Below the pieces are notes generated by a model. It saw only the letters and a list, made by a program, of their open reading frames with translations, searched no databases and was not told the origin of the DNA. DNA of 64,000 nucleotides from JAJPXC01 sp964510535 (GTDB lineage: Bacteria > Bacteroidota > Bacteroidia > Bacteroidales > Muribaculaceae), in NCBI GenBank assembly GCA_964510535.1, contig CAZECG010000006.1:42074-106073 (forward strand). The letters run 5' to 3'. The position numbers and the translations under genes are program-made. Shown here piece after piece: positions 17,800 through 26,497 of this stretch; position 1 is the first letter of the stretch, and each line of letters begins with the position of its first letter.

Positions 17800-18426
17800 A
17801 TGTCAGACAAGATAAACTACAAGAGCGTATTATTCAATCCTTTCTCCAAAGATAACCCCGTGGTGGTGCAGATACTTGGTATCTGCTCATGCTTGGCCGT
17901 CACCGCAAAACTAGAGCCCGCATTGGTGATGGGTATGTCGGTAATTGCAGTGCTCGCATTCTCCAACGTTATTATCTCACTGATACGCAACACCATCCCG
18001 ACCAATATCCGTATTATAGTGCAACTCGTGGTTGTAGCGGGTTTGGTCGTTATAGTGGATCAATTGCTGAAGGCTTACGCCTATGAAGTGTCGAAACAAT
18101 TGTCGGTGTTCATCGGACTCATCATCACAAACTGCATATTGATGGGGCGCCTTGAAGCGTTTGCGATGGGCAACAAGCCATGGCCGGCGTTTCTCGACGG
18201 AGTGGGCAACGGCATCGGCTATGCCATCATCTTGGTAATCGTCAGTTTTTTCCGCGAGTTATTTGGCAGTGGCACGCTGATGGGCTATCAATTGATTCCA
18301 CAATCATTCTACGACGCCGGTTATGAGAACAACGGTCTGATGATACTCCCCCCGATGGCTCTGATTATCGTGGCCTGTGTCATCTGGGTTCACCGCAGCC
18401 GTAACAAAGAGTTACAGGAGGAGTAA
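17800..18426 (+). CDS. nqrD: Na+-translocating NADH:quinone reductase subunit D
   Basis: A 208-residue integral membrane subunit with six predicted helices, one of a related pair with NqrE that together hold an iron centre in the membrane. LGICSCLAVTAKLEPALVMG and VSFFRELFGSGTLMGYQ are typical NqrD/RnfE features. It starts 2 bases after nqrC. Confidence 0.95.
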   Translation: MSDKINYKSVLFNPFSKDNPVVVQILGICSCLAVTAKLEPALVMGMSVIAVLAFSNVIISLIRNTIPTNIRIIVQLVVVAGLVVIVDQLLKAYAYEVSKQLSVFIGLIITNCILMGRLEAFAMGNKPWPAFLDGVGNGIGYAIILVIVSFFRELFGSGTLMGYQLIPQSFYDAGYENNGLMILPPMALIIVACVIWVHRSRNKELQEE

Positions 18427-18470
18427 CCCGCCCTACCCCATTAATTCATGACCATTAGAAAAGGTAACAT

Positions 18471-19088
18471 ATGGAAAATCTAAATCTATTCATACGGTCG
18501 ATATTTATCGACAACATGATATTCGCATACTTTCTGGGTATGTGCTCGTTCCTGGCGGTCTCAAAGAACGTGAAAACAGCACTCGGTCTTGGAGTTGCGG
18601 TCACTTTCATGCTCGTCATTACGCTTCCGATTAACTACCTGCTGCAGACGTATGTGCTAAGTGCGGGAGCGTTGAGCTGGATGGGAGCGGAATATTCAGA
18701 TGTAGACCTGAGCTTTCTATCGCTAATCATGTTCATAGCGGTCATCGCATCGATTACGCAGCTCGTTGAGATGGCAGTCGAGAAGTTCAGCCCTGCACTT
18801 TACTCATCATTGGGAATCTTCCTTCCGCTCATTGCGGTGAACTGCGCCATACTCGGCGGATCTCTGTTCATGCAGCAGCGCGACTTCGAGAGCGTGTGGA
18901 CGGCAATGTGCGCCGGCGGAGGCTGGGGTTTGGGCTGGCTTCTGGCAATCGTGGCCATCGCAGCGATACGAGAGCGAGTGGCAAGCTACTCAAATGTTCC
19001 CAAGCCGCTGCGAGGCATCGGTATAACGTTTATCATCACAGCGCTTATGGGACTGGCGTTCATGAGCTTCCTCGGCATTAAAATATAA
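18471..19088 (+). CDS. nqrE: Na+-translocating NADH:quinone reductase subunit E
   Basis: A 205-residue integral membrane subunit homologous to NqrD and RnfA. Typical sequence includes NMIFAYFLGMCSFLAVSKNV with the conserved Cys, and VNCAILGGSLFMQQRDF with the second conserved Cys. Six helices are expected. A gap of 44 bases separates it from nqrD. Confidence 0.95.
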   Translation: MENLNLFIRSIFIDNMIFAYFLGMCSFLAVSKNVKTALGLGVAVTFMLVITLPINYLLQTYVLSAGALSWMGAEYSDVDLSFLSLIMFIAVIASITQLVEMAVEKFSPALYSSLGIFLPLIAVNCAILGGSLFMQQRDFESVWTAMCAGGGWGLGWLLAIVAIAAIRERVASYSNVPKPLRGIGITFIITALMGLAFMSFLGIKI

Positions 19089-19117
19089 GACAATCCCCTC
19101 TAATCAATTAGTAGAGC

Positions 19118-20419
19118 ATGACAACAACAATATTACTACAATCGTCGGCGATGAGTCCGACAATACTGGCAGGAGTGGGATTTTTCCTTGCGATAACCCT
19201 CCTGTTGGTGGCCGTGCTGCTGATAGCCAAGCGTTTTTTGGTTCACTCAGGCAAGGTTAAGATAACGCTCAACGACAGCAAAGAGATATTTGCCAACTCA
19301 GGCAAAAGCCTTTTGTCGACATTCGCAGACCAAAACATATTCCTTCCGTCGGCTTGTGGCGGCAAGGGTAGCTGCGCACAATGCCGCTGCCAAGTGTTTG
19401 AGGGCGGAGGCGACATCCTCCCCACCGAAACCGTGCACTTCTCACGCAAGGAAATCAAAGACCACTGGCGATTAGGCTGTCAGGTTAAAGTGAAGGAGGA
19501 TATGAAAGTCGGCGTTCCGGAATCAATCCTCGACATCAAGGAGTGGGAGTGTGAGGTCATATCAAACAAGAATGTGGCCACGTTCATCAAGGAGTTTATC
19601 GTGGCACTGCCGCCTGGTGAACATATGAATTTCATACCCGGCTCCTATGCTCAAATCAAAATCCCGCCCTACGAGATGGACTATGACAAGGATATAGACA
19701 AGTCACTGATAGGTGCGGAGTATCTTCCGGCATGGGAGAAATTCGGACTGTTCACGCTAAAATGCAAGAATACGGAGACAACCGTACGCGCCTACTCGAT
19801 GGCTAATTACCCTGCCGAGGGCGACCGCATAATGCTCACCGTGCGCATTGCGACACCGCCATTCAAGCCGAAACCACAGACCGGTTTTATGGACGTGATG
19901 CCGGGAATTGCATCAAGCTATATCTTCACGCTCAAGCCGGGCGACAAGGTGATGATGAGCGGTCCTTATGGGGATTTCCACCCCATCTTCGACTCGAAAA
20001 ACGAGATGATGTGGATAGGCGGCGGCGCAGGTATGGCTCCGCTGCGCGCCCAAATCATGCACATGACAAAGACGCTCCACACTACCGACCGTGTTATGAA
20101 CTACTTCTACGGTGCCCGCGCACTCAACGAAGTGTTCTATCTCGACGACTTCTTGCAGCTTGAAAAGGAGTTCCCCAACTTCAAGTTCCACCTTGCACTC
20201 GACCGCCCCGACCCCGCAGCCGATGCTGCCGGCGTAAAATACGCCCCTGGATTCGTTCACCAAGTCATCTACGACACCTACCTCAAAGACCATCCCGCAC
20301 CCGAGGATATTGAATACTATATGTGCGGTCCCGGCCCGATGAGCAATGCCGTAAATAAGATGCTTGACTCGCTCGGCGTTGACAAGGAGAATATCCACTA
20401 TGACAATTTCGGCGGCTGA
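19118..20419 (+). CDS. nqrF: Na+-translocating NADH:quinone reductase subunit F
   Basis: The 433-residue NADH-oxidising subunit. One N-terminal membrane helix (about 15-37) is followed by a 2Fe-2S ferredoxin domain with CGGKGSCAQCRC (about residues 85-96), then an FAD domain (RAYSMANYP) and an NADH domain (GGGAGMAPLRAQI, YYMCGPGPM). Electrons pass from NADH through FAD and the iron-sulfur cluster to NqrD/E and the FMN groups. Last nqr gene. Confidence 0.96.
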   Translation: MTTTILLQSSAMSPTILAGVGFFLAITLLLVAVLLIAKRFLVHSGKVKITLNDSKEIFANSGKSLLSTFADQNIFLPSACGGKGSCAQCRCQVFEGGGDILPTETVHFSRKEIKDHWRLGCQVKVKEDMKVGVPESILDIKEWECEVISNKNVATFIKEFIVALPPGEHMNFIPGSYAQIKIPPYEMDYDKDIDKSLIGAEYLPAWEKFGLFTLKCKNTETTVRAYSMANYPAEGDRIMLTVRIATPPFKPKPQTGFMDVMPGIASSYIFTLKPGDKVMMSGPYGDFHPIFDSKNEMMWIGGGAGMAPLRAQIMHMTKTLHTTDRVMNYFYGARALNEVFYLDDFLQLEKEFPNFKFHLALDRPDPAADAAGVKYAPGFVHQVIYDTYLKDHPAPEDIEYYMCGPGPMSNAVNKMLDSLGVDKENIHYDNFGG

Positions 20420-20456
20420 CGCTGAACGCTCAAAGCGACAAATCGTAAAGACAATT

Positions 20457-20897
20457 ATGAAGAAACTATTTCAATATCTGATTTTGACAATAATGGCTGC
20501 CGTGGCGTTGCCATCGTGCAATAAAGACAGCAACGATGAGCCTGATGACGTCATCAGCAAGGAGCAATTGGCAGGGACATGGGAGGCAAAGCAGGTTTTG
20601 GTCGACGGACAATGGATTGACACATCGTCTGACAGCTCGTTGGCCTTCACGGCTACGTTCTATGCCGACGGACGTTACCATGGCTCGGGGTCAGTGGCTG
20701 AGGGTTGGGGCACTTATGTCATCAATGGTGATCAAGTGAACATACTGTATGAGGGGGCGGTTTCGCTCACCTATAAGATACAGTCGTTCAATGACAACAA
20801 CGCTCAGGTGACCATAACCAAGGGTGCGTCAGTGACCACAGTCATTATCACCAAGACGAGCGGTTCGACGATAGTCCCCGGCGAGGCTGAGGCATAG
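20457..20897 (+). CDS. Small lipocalin-like lipoprotein
   Basis: A 146-residue lipoprotein. The start at 20457 (MKKLFQYLILTIMAAVALPS) is chosen because it opens a proper signal with lipobox LPSC. The mature part begins with an acidic linker, then a lipocalin-like fold (QLAGTWEAKQVLVDGQW, FYADGRYHGSG, GWGTYVINGDQV). Function is unknown. It lies 37 bases after nqrF and before a strong terminator, so it is probably the seventh gene of the nqr transcript, although a role with NQR is not shown. Confidence 0.75.
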   Translation: MKKLFQYLILTIMAAVALPSCNKDSNDEPDDVISKEQLAGTWEAKQVLVDGQWIDTSSDSSLAFTATFYADGRYHGSGSVAEGWGTYVINGDQVNILYEGAVSLTYKIQSFNDNNAQVTITKGASVTTVIITKTSGSTIVPGEAEA

Positions 20898-20920
20898 GCA
20901 ACGACAGTAACTAAACATAG

Positions 20921-20977
20921 CAATCCCGGAGGTTCAGGCGGTTTTACACGCTTCACGTCCGGGATTGTCTTGTTTTT
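20921..20977 (+). terminator. Rho-independent terminator of the nqr transcript
   Basis: CAATCCCGGA (20921-20930) pairs with TCCGGGATTG (20958-20967), with an inner short stem, followed by TCTTGTTTTTT on the plus strand. Confidence 0.85.
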
Positions 20978-20989
20978 TCAAAAGATGGG

Positions 20990-21871
20990 TCAGATGCGGT
21001 CGAGCACTGTTGCAATAAGGTCGTGCATCGCCGTCTTATAGTTAGGCGTAGCGTCGTGGCTCATTCGGTTGGCAATAATTGAGCAAACGGTCATCGCACG
21101 ATGTCCAAGCAGACGGCCCAAACCTTGCAACGGAGCCGACTCCATCTCGTAGTTGGTCACCTTGCGACCACGATGTTCAAACGTCTCAATTCGGCTGTTA
21201 AGGTCGGGGTTGGCCAGCGGAAGGCGCAACTCGCGTCCTTGTGGGCCATAGAAACCAACGGCCGATATGGTGTTGCCGCGAACCATATCGCTGCCACCAA
21301 TCTGTTTGACAAGGTTCTCATCGGCATTCACGACGTAGGGTTTGGCCCAAAGCGGATTCCAGCCGGTGTGTTCACACAGAGCGTTTTCAAAATCGATGTC
21401 GGCCACTGAATCACGCCCGGCATAGTAGTTTAACACGCCGTCGAAACCGATGGCTTTCTCTGCTATGACGGGCGTACCGACAATCAGCTCGGGCTGCAGT
21501 GCGCCGGACGTGCCGATGCGCACCATCGATAGAGTGCGGTGGGTGTCTTTTACCTCACGGGTTGAGAAATCAATATTGGCGAGAGCGTCAAGTTCATTGA
21601 TGACGATGTCGATGTTGTCAGGGCCTATTCCGTGACTGAGACACATTATCGGTTTCCCTTTATAGGTGCCGCCGATGGTATGGAACTCGCGCGACTGCAC
21701 CTCAAAATCGCGTGTATCGAAAAATGAAGCGACCATATCCACTCGTCCCGGGTCACCGACGAGAATAATGCGGTCAGTCAATTGTTCGGGGAGCAGATGC
21801 AGGTGAAATATCGAGCCGTCGGAGTTGATTATCATCTCTGAGGGGGCTATCACTTTTTTAGTTTTAGTCAT
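20990..21871 (-). CDS. Nucleoside phosphorylase (uridine phosphorylase-like)
   Basis: A 293-residue member of the PNP/UDP phosphorylase family 1, which splits a nucleoside with phosphate to free base and ribose-1-phosphate for salvage. Family marks are RIILVGDPGRVDMVASFF, MCLSHGIGPDNIDIVI, MVRIGTSGALQPEL (phosphate site) and NYEMESAPLQGLGRLLGHRA, with the Met-Glu pair that binds ribose. The exact base is not certain; uridine is most likely for this subgroup. It follows dprA by 84 bases. Confidence 0.88.
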   Translation of the reverse strand: MTKTKKVIAPSEMIINSDGSIFHLHLLPEQLTDRIILVGDPGRVDMVASFFDTRDFEVQSREFHTIGGTYKGKPIMCLSHGIGPDNIDIVINELDALANIDFSTREVKDTHRTLSMVRIGTSGALQPELIVGTPVIAEKAIGFDGVLNYYAGRDSVADIDFENALCEHTGWNPLWAKPYVVNADENLVKQIGGSDMVRGNTISAVGFYGPQGRELRLPLANPDLNSRIETFEHRGRKVTNYEMESAPLQGLGRLLGHRAMTVCSIIANRMSHDATPNYKTAMHDLIATVLDRI

Positions 21872-21955
21872 AGTGAGATAGTTTTAATGGTATTAATGGA
21901 ATGTTTCTAATTATTCAACAAAAAGAGTTTACGGATTGTTGCGGTCGCGGGGTGG

Positions 21956-23065
21956 TCAGGCCAAACGATACCGACCGCCCGGAAGGTTGATAACGAGTCC
22001 GCTAAATTCCATGTCGACGAGCAATGTCATCAACTTAGCGATGGGGCGGTCAAGATCGACCGACATCCGATTGATAACCGCATCATCATGGAGCGTGAGG
22101 TAATCAACGACGGCTTTTTGCTCGGGAGAGAGGTCGAGAGGCAAACCAAGCTGAGTTCCCTCAGATTCACAACGCGGCCACCCCATGGCATCAACCAAAT
22201 CGGCAGCGGAAGTAATCATTGCCGCAGTGTTGCTGATGATGAGCCGGTTGCACCCCTCACTATATGTATCTCCGATGCGTCCTGGGACGGCGAAAACGTC
22301 GCGGTCATAGCCGGAAGCTATGCGAGCCGTGACGAGCGCCCCACCCTTCCGCGCCGACTCGACCACGACAAGCGCGTCGCAAAGCCCGGCGACAATACGG
22401 TTGCGAGCAAGGAAATTCCCTTTGTGAAGAGGTGCGTCAGAGCGGTACTCTGTAATCAGCATACCGCCGTTGCGTGTCATGTCGACAGCAACGTTGCGAT
22501 GAACGGCGGGATAAATCGTAGTAAGCCCATGCGCCAAAACTCCGACAGTCGGGACACTGCAGGCGAGGGCTTCTCTATGCGCCGCCACATCAATCCCGTA
22601 GGCCAGCCCACTGACGATAATGAGGTTGCCTACCTGCGCTTTAAGCTCACTGACGAAATCACGGATAAACGACAACCCATAGGGAGTGGCATGGCGAGTG
22701 CCGACGATACTTACAACGCGGCTGTCGTTTAGGTCGGTGTCACCCATGGCATAGAGCATCACCGGAGCGTCATCGCAACCGTCGAGCCGTGCGGGATAGT
22801 CGCTGTCGGTGAAATAGAGCGGTCTGACATTACCTGTGGCAAGGAAATCAGACTCACGCTCACCCAATGCCAAGGCATCGCTGCGAAGCGCATGGTCAAA
22901 CAGACGGCTCTTGCAGCCCATAACGGCCGACAACTGCCGCTCGCTCATGTCGAAGAAACGCCGCTCATCACCTACCCGTGCGAAAATTTCACGCGCGAGC
23001 GCAACGGTCATACCCTTCAGAGAGGAGAAGGCTATGCGGAATTTCAGGGATTCGCTGTCGGCCAT
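21956..23065 (-). CDS. dprA: DNA processing protein DprA
   Basis: A 369-residue DprA/Smf protein. It protects incoming single-stranded DNA and loads RecA during transformation, and is also kept in many bacteria not known to be competent. An N-terminal helical region (about 1-75) precedes the Rossmann-like core with VVSIVGTRHATPYG, IIVSGLAYGIDVAAHREAL and PGNFLARNRIVAGL-like text. A C-terminal winged-helix tail (about 305-369) follows. Located 23 bases after the thioesterase gene. Confidence 0.94.
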   Translation of the reverse strand: MADSESLKFRIAFSSLKGMTVALAREIFARVGDERRFFDMSERQLSAVMGCKSRLFDHALRSDALALGERESDFLATGNVRPLYFTDSDYPARLDGCDDAPVMLYAMGDTDLNDSRVVSIVGTRHATPYGLSFIRDFVSELKAQVGNLIIVSGLAYGIDVAAHREALACSVPTVGVLAHGLTTIYPAVHRNVAVDMTRNGGMLITEYRSDAPLHKGNFLARNRIVAGLCDALVVVESARKGGALVTARIASGYDRDVFAVPGRIGDTYSEGCNRLIISNTAAMITSAADLVDAMGWPRCESEGTQLGLPLDLSPEQKAVVDYLTLHDDAVINRMSVDLDRPIAKLMTLLVDMEFSGLVINLPGGRYRLA

Positions 23066-23088
23066 CGATAGGGGATTTTATCTATGGT

Positions 23089-23496
23089 TCAATCAAGATA
23101 TTCACGGAAAGTCTCGGCGAGGACTTCACCCCGACTTGGACGCCCGTTGACAACGGAAACGACCGTCACATTTGCGGTGACAATGTGAAGCCCTTCAGTA
23201 GTGAAAATGTCTTGATGGAATATGAAACGTGGGCCTTTACGCTCAAGCCACAGTTTGCTGACCATAGCCTCGCCCATATGTAACGAGTTGATGTACTCTA
23301 TCTCAACCTTTCTCACTACGGGCATCAGCCCCATTTCGTTCATACGCCGCCATGTCAGCCCGACGTATTCGCAGAACTCATGGCGTGTGTGTTCGAGGTA
23401 GTGCAGATAGTTTGCATTGTTGACAATTCCCTGTCCGTCAACCTCGTAGTCACGGACTTTTATAGGAAATTCAAAGATGTAAGGATGTTGGCTCAT
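23089..23496 (-). CDS. YbgC/4HBT-type acyl-CoA thioesterase
   Basis: A 135-residue hotdog-fold thioesterase. The catalytic Asp region is VRDYEVDGQGIVNNANYLHY, where the second Asp is the 4HBT-type catalytic residue. The chain also shows HTRHEFCEYVGL and the central EIEYINSLHMGE strand. It hydrolyses acyl-CoA; chain-length preference cannot be read from sequence. It lies between nrdG and dprA on one likely transcript. Confidence 0.9.
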   Translation of the reverse strand: MSQHPYIFEFPIKVRDYEVDGQGIVNNANYLHYLEHTRHEFCEYVGLTWRRMNEMGLMPVVRKVEIEYINSLHMGEAMVSKLWLERKGPRFIFHQDIFTTEGLHIVTANVTVVSVVNGRPSRGEVLAETFREYLD

Positions 23497-23558
23497 AATG
23501 TTGTCAATTCTTGAATTGTAAAATTAACAAATTTCTTAGAGCTAACCAATAAATAGAG

Positions 23559-24059
23559 CTAAAAAGCGGGACACCACTCCACAACAGCACCGGGAAGCGA
23601 CTTAGAGACATCGACAAGACGCTGGTTGGCCGAACCGCGAAAGAGGAGGTCGGGGTCGCGCAACGACTCGACATAGGGGCCATCGACGAGGACATCAACA
23701 CAGCACAACAGAGGGGACAGCCTTTGATTGCCGGCAATCTGCTCGTAGGTGAACCCGGTGTAACACCAAACGGTTTTGCCAGCCGACCTAACCTTATGCG
23801 CAAGCTCAATCACGGCATCAATTTGATATAGCGGGTCGCCGCCCGACAAGGTGACATCAAAATCGTTTTCGATTATCCGCGCCATCAGGTCGCCTACCGA
23901 TATTGATTCCCCACCGTCAAAATTCCAAGATGACGGATTGTGACAACCGGGGCATCGATGAGCGCACCCCGCAAGGTAGATGGATGTGCGCAATCCGGGG
24001 CCGTCAACACTGGTACCGTCGATAATTTTCAATACTTTTAACGCAGCCTCTGACATCAT
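23559..24059 (-). CDS. nrdG: Anaerobic ribonucleotide reductase activating protein
   Basis: A 166-residue radical SAM activase that puts the glycyl radical on NrdD. The CxxxCxxC cluster motif is CAHRCPGC (about residues 32-39), followed by NPSSWNFDGGE and TLSGGDPLYQ, which bind S-adenosylmethionine. Its start overlaps the nrdD stop by four bases (ATGA), so the two are co-translated. Confidence 0.95.
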   Translation of the reverse strand: MMSEAALKVLKIIDGTSVDGPGLRTSIYLAGCAHRCPGCHNPSSWNFDGGESISVGDLMARIIENDFDVTLSGGDPLYQIDAVIELAHKVRSAGKTVWCYTGFTYEQIAGNQRLSPLLCCVDVLVDGPYVESLRDPDLLFRGSANQRLVDVSKSLPGAVVEWCPAF

Positions 24060-26263
24060 TTATGAACCACGCGGTCGTTAAGCTCGGCCAGTTTAGCACT
24101 GTTCCAACGGTCGGTCGTTCCAACAAGATAGCCGGTGATGCGCTGCAGCTTGTCGATGACATGGCTACCGCATTTGGGACAGACCTCCAACACATCATCG
24201 GCGTTCTCATAGCCACAGTCCATGCAACGATTGCGGTTGTGGTTGACCGAGCAGTAGCCGATATTGTATTTGTCCATCAAATCGACGATGTCGGCGATGG
24301 CTTGCGGATTGTGGGTCGCATCACCATCAATCTCAACATAGAATATGTGGCCTCCGCCGGTCAATTCATGGTAAGGAGCCTCGATTTTAGCTTTGTGGCG
24401 CGGCGAGCAATGATAGTAGACGGGAACATGGTTAGAGTTTGTGTAGTAGGCCTTATCTGTAACTCCCGGAATTATGCCGAACGTTTTACGGTCTTTTGCC
24501 GTAAACTTCCCTGACAGTCCTTCGGCGGGTGTAGCGAGGACTGAGAAATTATGGTTGTAACGGCCGGAAAACTCGTTCACACGGCTGCGCATATGGGAGA
24601 CTATACGGAGTCCAAGTTTCTGAGCCTCTTCGCTTTCGCCATGATGCTTCCCTGTCAAAGCAATCAGGCACTCTGCAAGGCCGATGAACCCTATGCCGAG
24701 AGTCCCTTGATTAATAACCGATTCGATGGTATCGTCGGGTTTAAGGGCCTCAGAGCCATTCCAAAGGCGTGACATCAGCAGCGGGAATTGTTTTGCTTTT
24801 GCTGTTTTTTGAAAATCGAACCTGTCGCAGAGCTGACGGGCGGTTATCTCAAGGATTTCATCGAGTTTGGTGAAGAAGCGGACTATGCGTTCGTCGCTGT
24901 CCTTTATAGACATACATTCGATAGCGATGCGCACGATGTTGATGGTCGAAAAGCTGAGATTGCCGCGGCCGATTGACGTTTTATCGCCAAAACGGTTTTC
25001 AAACACTCGGGTGCGGCAACCCATTGTGGCGACCTCGTAGTTATAGCGCAATGGATCGTCGGCTTTCCACTTCTCATGATAATTGTAAGTGGCGTCGAGA
25101 TTGACAAAATTCGGGAAAAAGCGGCGGGCGGTAACCTTGCAGGCGAGTTGGTACAAGTCGTAATTACGGTCGCCGGGGAGGTAGCTGACACCTCGTTTCT
25201 TTTTCCATATCTGTATAGGGAAAATCGCCGTTGCCCCATTGCCGACACCCTCATAGGTTGATGTGAGCAGTTCCCGGATGATGCAACGTCCCTCGGCTGA
25301 TGTGTCGGTGCCATAGTTGATGGAGCTGAACACCACTTGGTTTCCGCCACGCGAGTGTATGGTGTTCATGTTGTGGATAAACGCCTCCATTGCCTGATGG
25401 ACACGTCCGACAGTCTTGTTGACTGCGTGCTGCAAAGCCCGTTCACGACCGTTCAAGCCGTCAAGAGGGCGCTTGATGAAATCGTCTATCTCAATCTCGT
25501 AAAGGTCTGAATAGTCCTCGCCGAAAAGAGCCTCAACATTCTTGACCTCCTCGACAAATGAAGAGCGCACAAATGGAGCGAGATAGAAGTCAAAGGCCGG
25601 AATAGCTTGGCCACCATGCATCTCGTTTTGCGCGGTCTCAAGCGATATGCAGCCTATGATACTGGCTGTCTCGATGCGCTTGGCCGGACGCGACTCACCA
25701 TGACCGGCGTTGAAACCATATTTTAATATGCGGTCAAGGGGATGTTGCACACAAGTAAGACTTTTTGTTGGATAGTAGTCTTTATCGTGAATGTGCAGGT
25801 AGCCGTTGCGCACAGCCTCGCGAGCTTCGGGCGAGAGAAGATAGTCATCAACAAATGGCTTAGTCGTCTCACTGGCGAATTTCATCATCATCCCTGCGGG
25901 AGAGTCTGTGTTCATGTTGGCGTTCTCGCGGGTGACATCGTTGTTCTTCGCTTCGATTATCTCAAGGAACATATCACGAGTTTTGGCACGGCGAGCTATG
26001 TTGCGTTGGTCACGGTAGGCGATGTAGCGTTTCGCGACCTCCTTGCGAGGGCTTTTCATCAGTTCAAGCTCAACCCTGTCCTGAATCTCCTCGACAGTCA
26101 TCTTCTCTTTGCCAGTCATGCCGATGCGGTCGGTAATTTTATGAATCAGAGCCTCGTCTTCACCCATTTCGGTCTGAATCATCGCCTTGCGGATAGCCGC
26201 CTTGATTTTCTCCTCATTATACCCGACGACACGACCGTCGCGCTTGACCACCACTTGTATCAT
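24056..26263 (-). CDS. nrdD: Anaerobic ribonucleoside-triphosphate reductase
   Basis: A 735-residue class III reductase that makes deoxynucleotides without oxygen. An ATP-cone regulatory domain lies at about 4-95 (VVKRDGRVVGYNEEKIKAAI). The catalytic barrel shows SIIGCISLETAQNEMHGGQA and LGIGFIGLAECLIAL. The C-terminal zinc site has CMDCGY and CPKCGS, followed by the glycyl radical loop RITGYLVGT near residue 713. It opens a likely nrdD-nrdG-thioesterase-dprA-phosphorylase transcript. Confidence 0.97.
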   Translation of the reverse strand: MIQVVVKRDGRVVGYNEEKIKAAIRKAMIQTEMGEDEALIHKITDRIGMTGKEKMTVEEIQDRVELELMKSPRKEVAKRYIAYRDQRNIARRAKTRDMFLEIIEAKNNDVTRENANMNTDSPAGMMMKFASETTKPFVDDYLLSPEAREAVRNGYLHIHDKDYYPTKSLTCVQHPLDRILKYGFNAGHGESRPAKRIETASIIGCISLETAQNEMHGGQAIPAFDFYLAPFVRSSFVEEVKNVEALFGEDYSDLYEIEIDDFIKRPLDGLNGRERALQHAVNKTVGRVHQAMEAFIHNMNTIHSRGGNQVVFSSINYGTDTSAEGRCIIRELLTSTYEGVGNGATAIFPIQIWKKKRGVSYLPGDRNYDLYQLACKVTARRFFPNFVNLDATYNYHEKWKADDPLRYNYEVATMGCRTRVFENRFGDKTSIGRGNLSFSTINIVRIAIECMSIKDSDERIVRFFTKLDEILEITARQLCDRFDFQKTAKAKQFPLLMSRLWNGSEALKPDDTIESVINQGTLGIGFIGLAECLIALTGKHHGESEEAQKLGLRIVSHMRSRVNEFSGRYNHNFSVLATPAEGLSGKFTAKDRKTFGIIPGVTDKAYYTNSNHVPVYYHCSPRHKAKIEAPYHELTGGGHIFYVEIDGDATHNPQAIADIVDLMDKYNIGYCSVNHNRNRCMDCGYENADDVLEVCPKCGSHVIDKLQRITGYLVGTTDRWNSAKLAELNDRVVHK

Positions 26264-26330
26264 GTTTTGTGATTTTGTTATTCCGGTTAGATAAATTTAA
26301 GTTAGCTGAAAGCCCATAGTTTGGGTTTCG

Positions 26331-26361
26331 CAAAGCTAATAAGATTTACCGAAACGGCAAA
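26331..26361 (-). promoter_or_regulatory. Promoter of nrdD
   Basis: On the minus strand: TTTG (26361-26358), a 19-base spacer and TAGCTTTG (26338-26331), a full match to the Bacteroidetes consensus, about 68 bases before nrdD. The rest of the 234-base gap shows no other element. Confidence 0.82.
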
Positions 26362-26497
26362 CTAATCACATCGAAAATTTATATAAATTATTATTTTGGG
26401 AAACTTTAGGCGAGCACCATCACACTTATCCGTGTAATATTCAAGCAGATAAAGATGCGTTTCGGACAACTTCGCCGCACACTCCAATCGTCACAAT

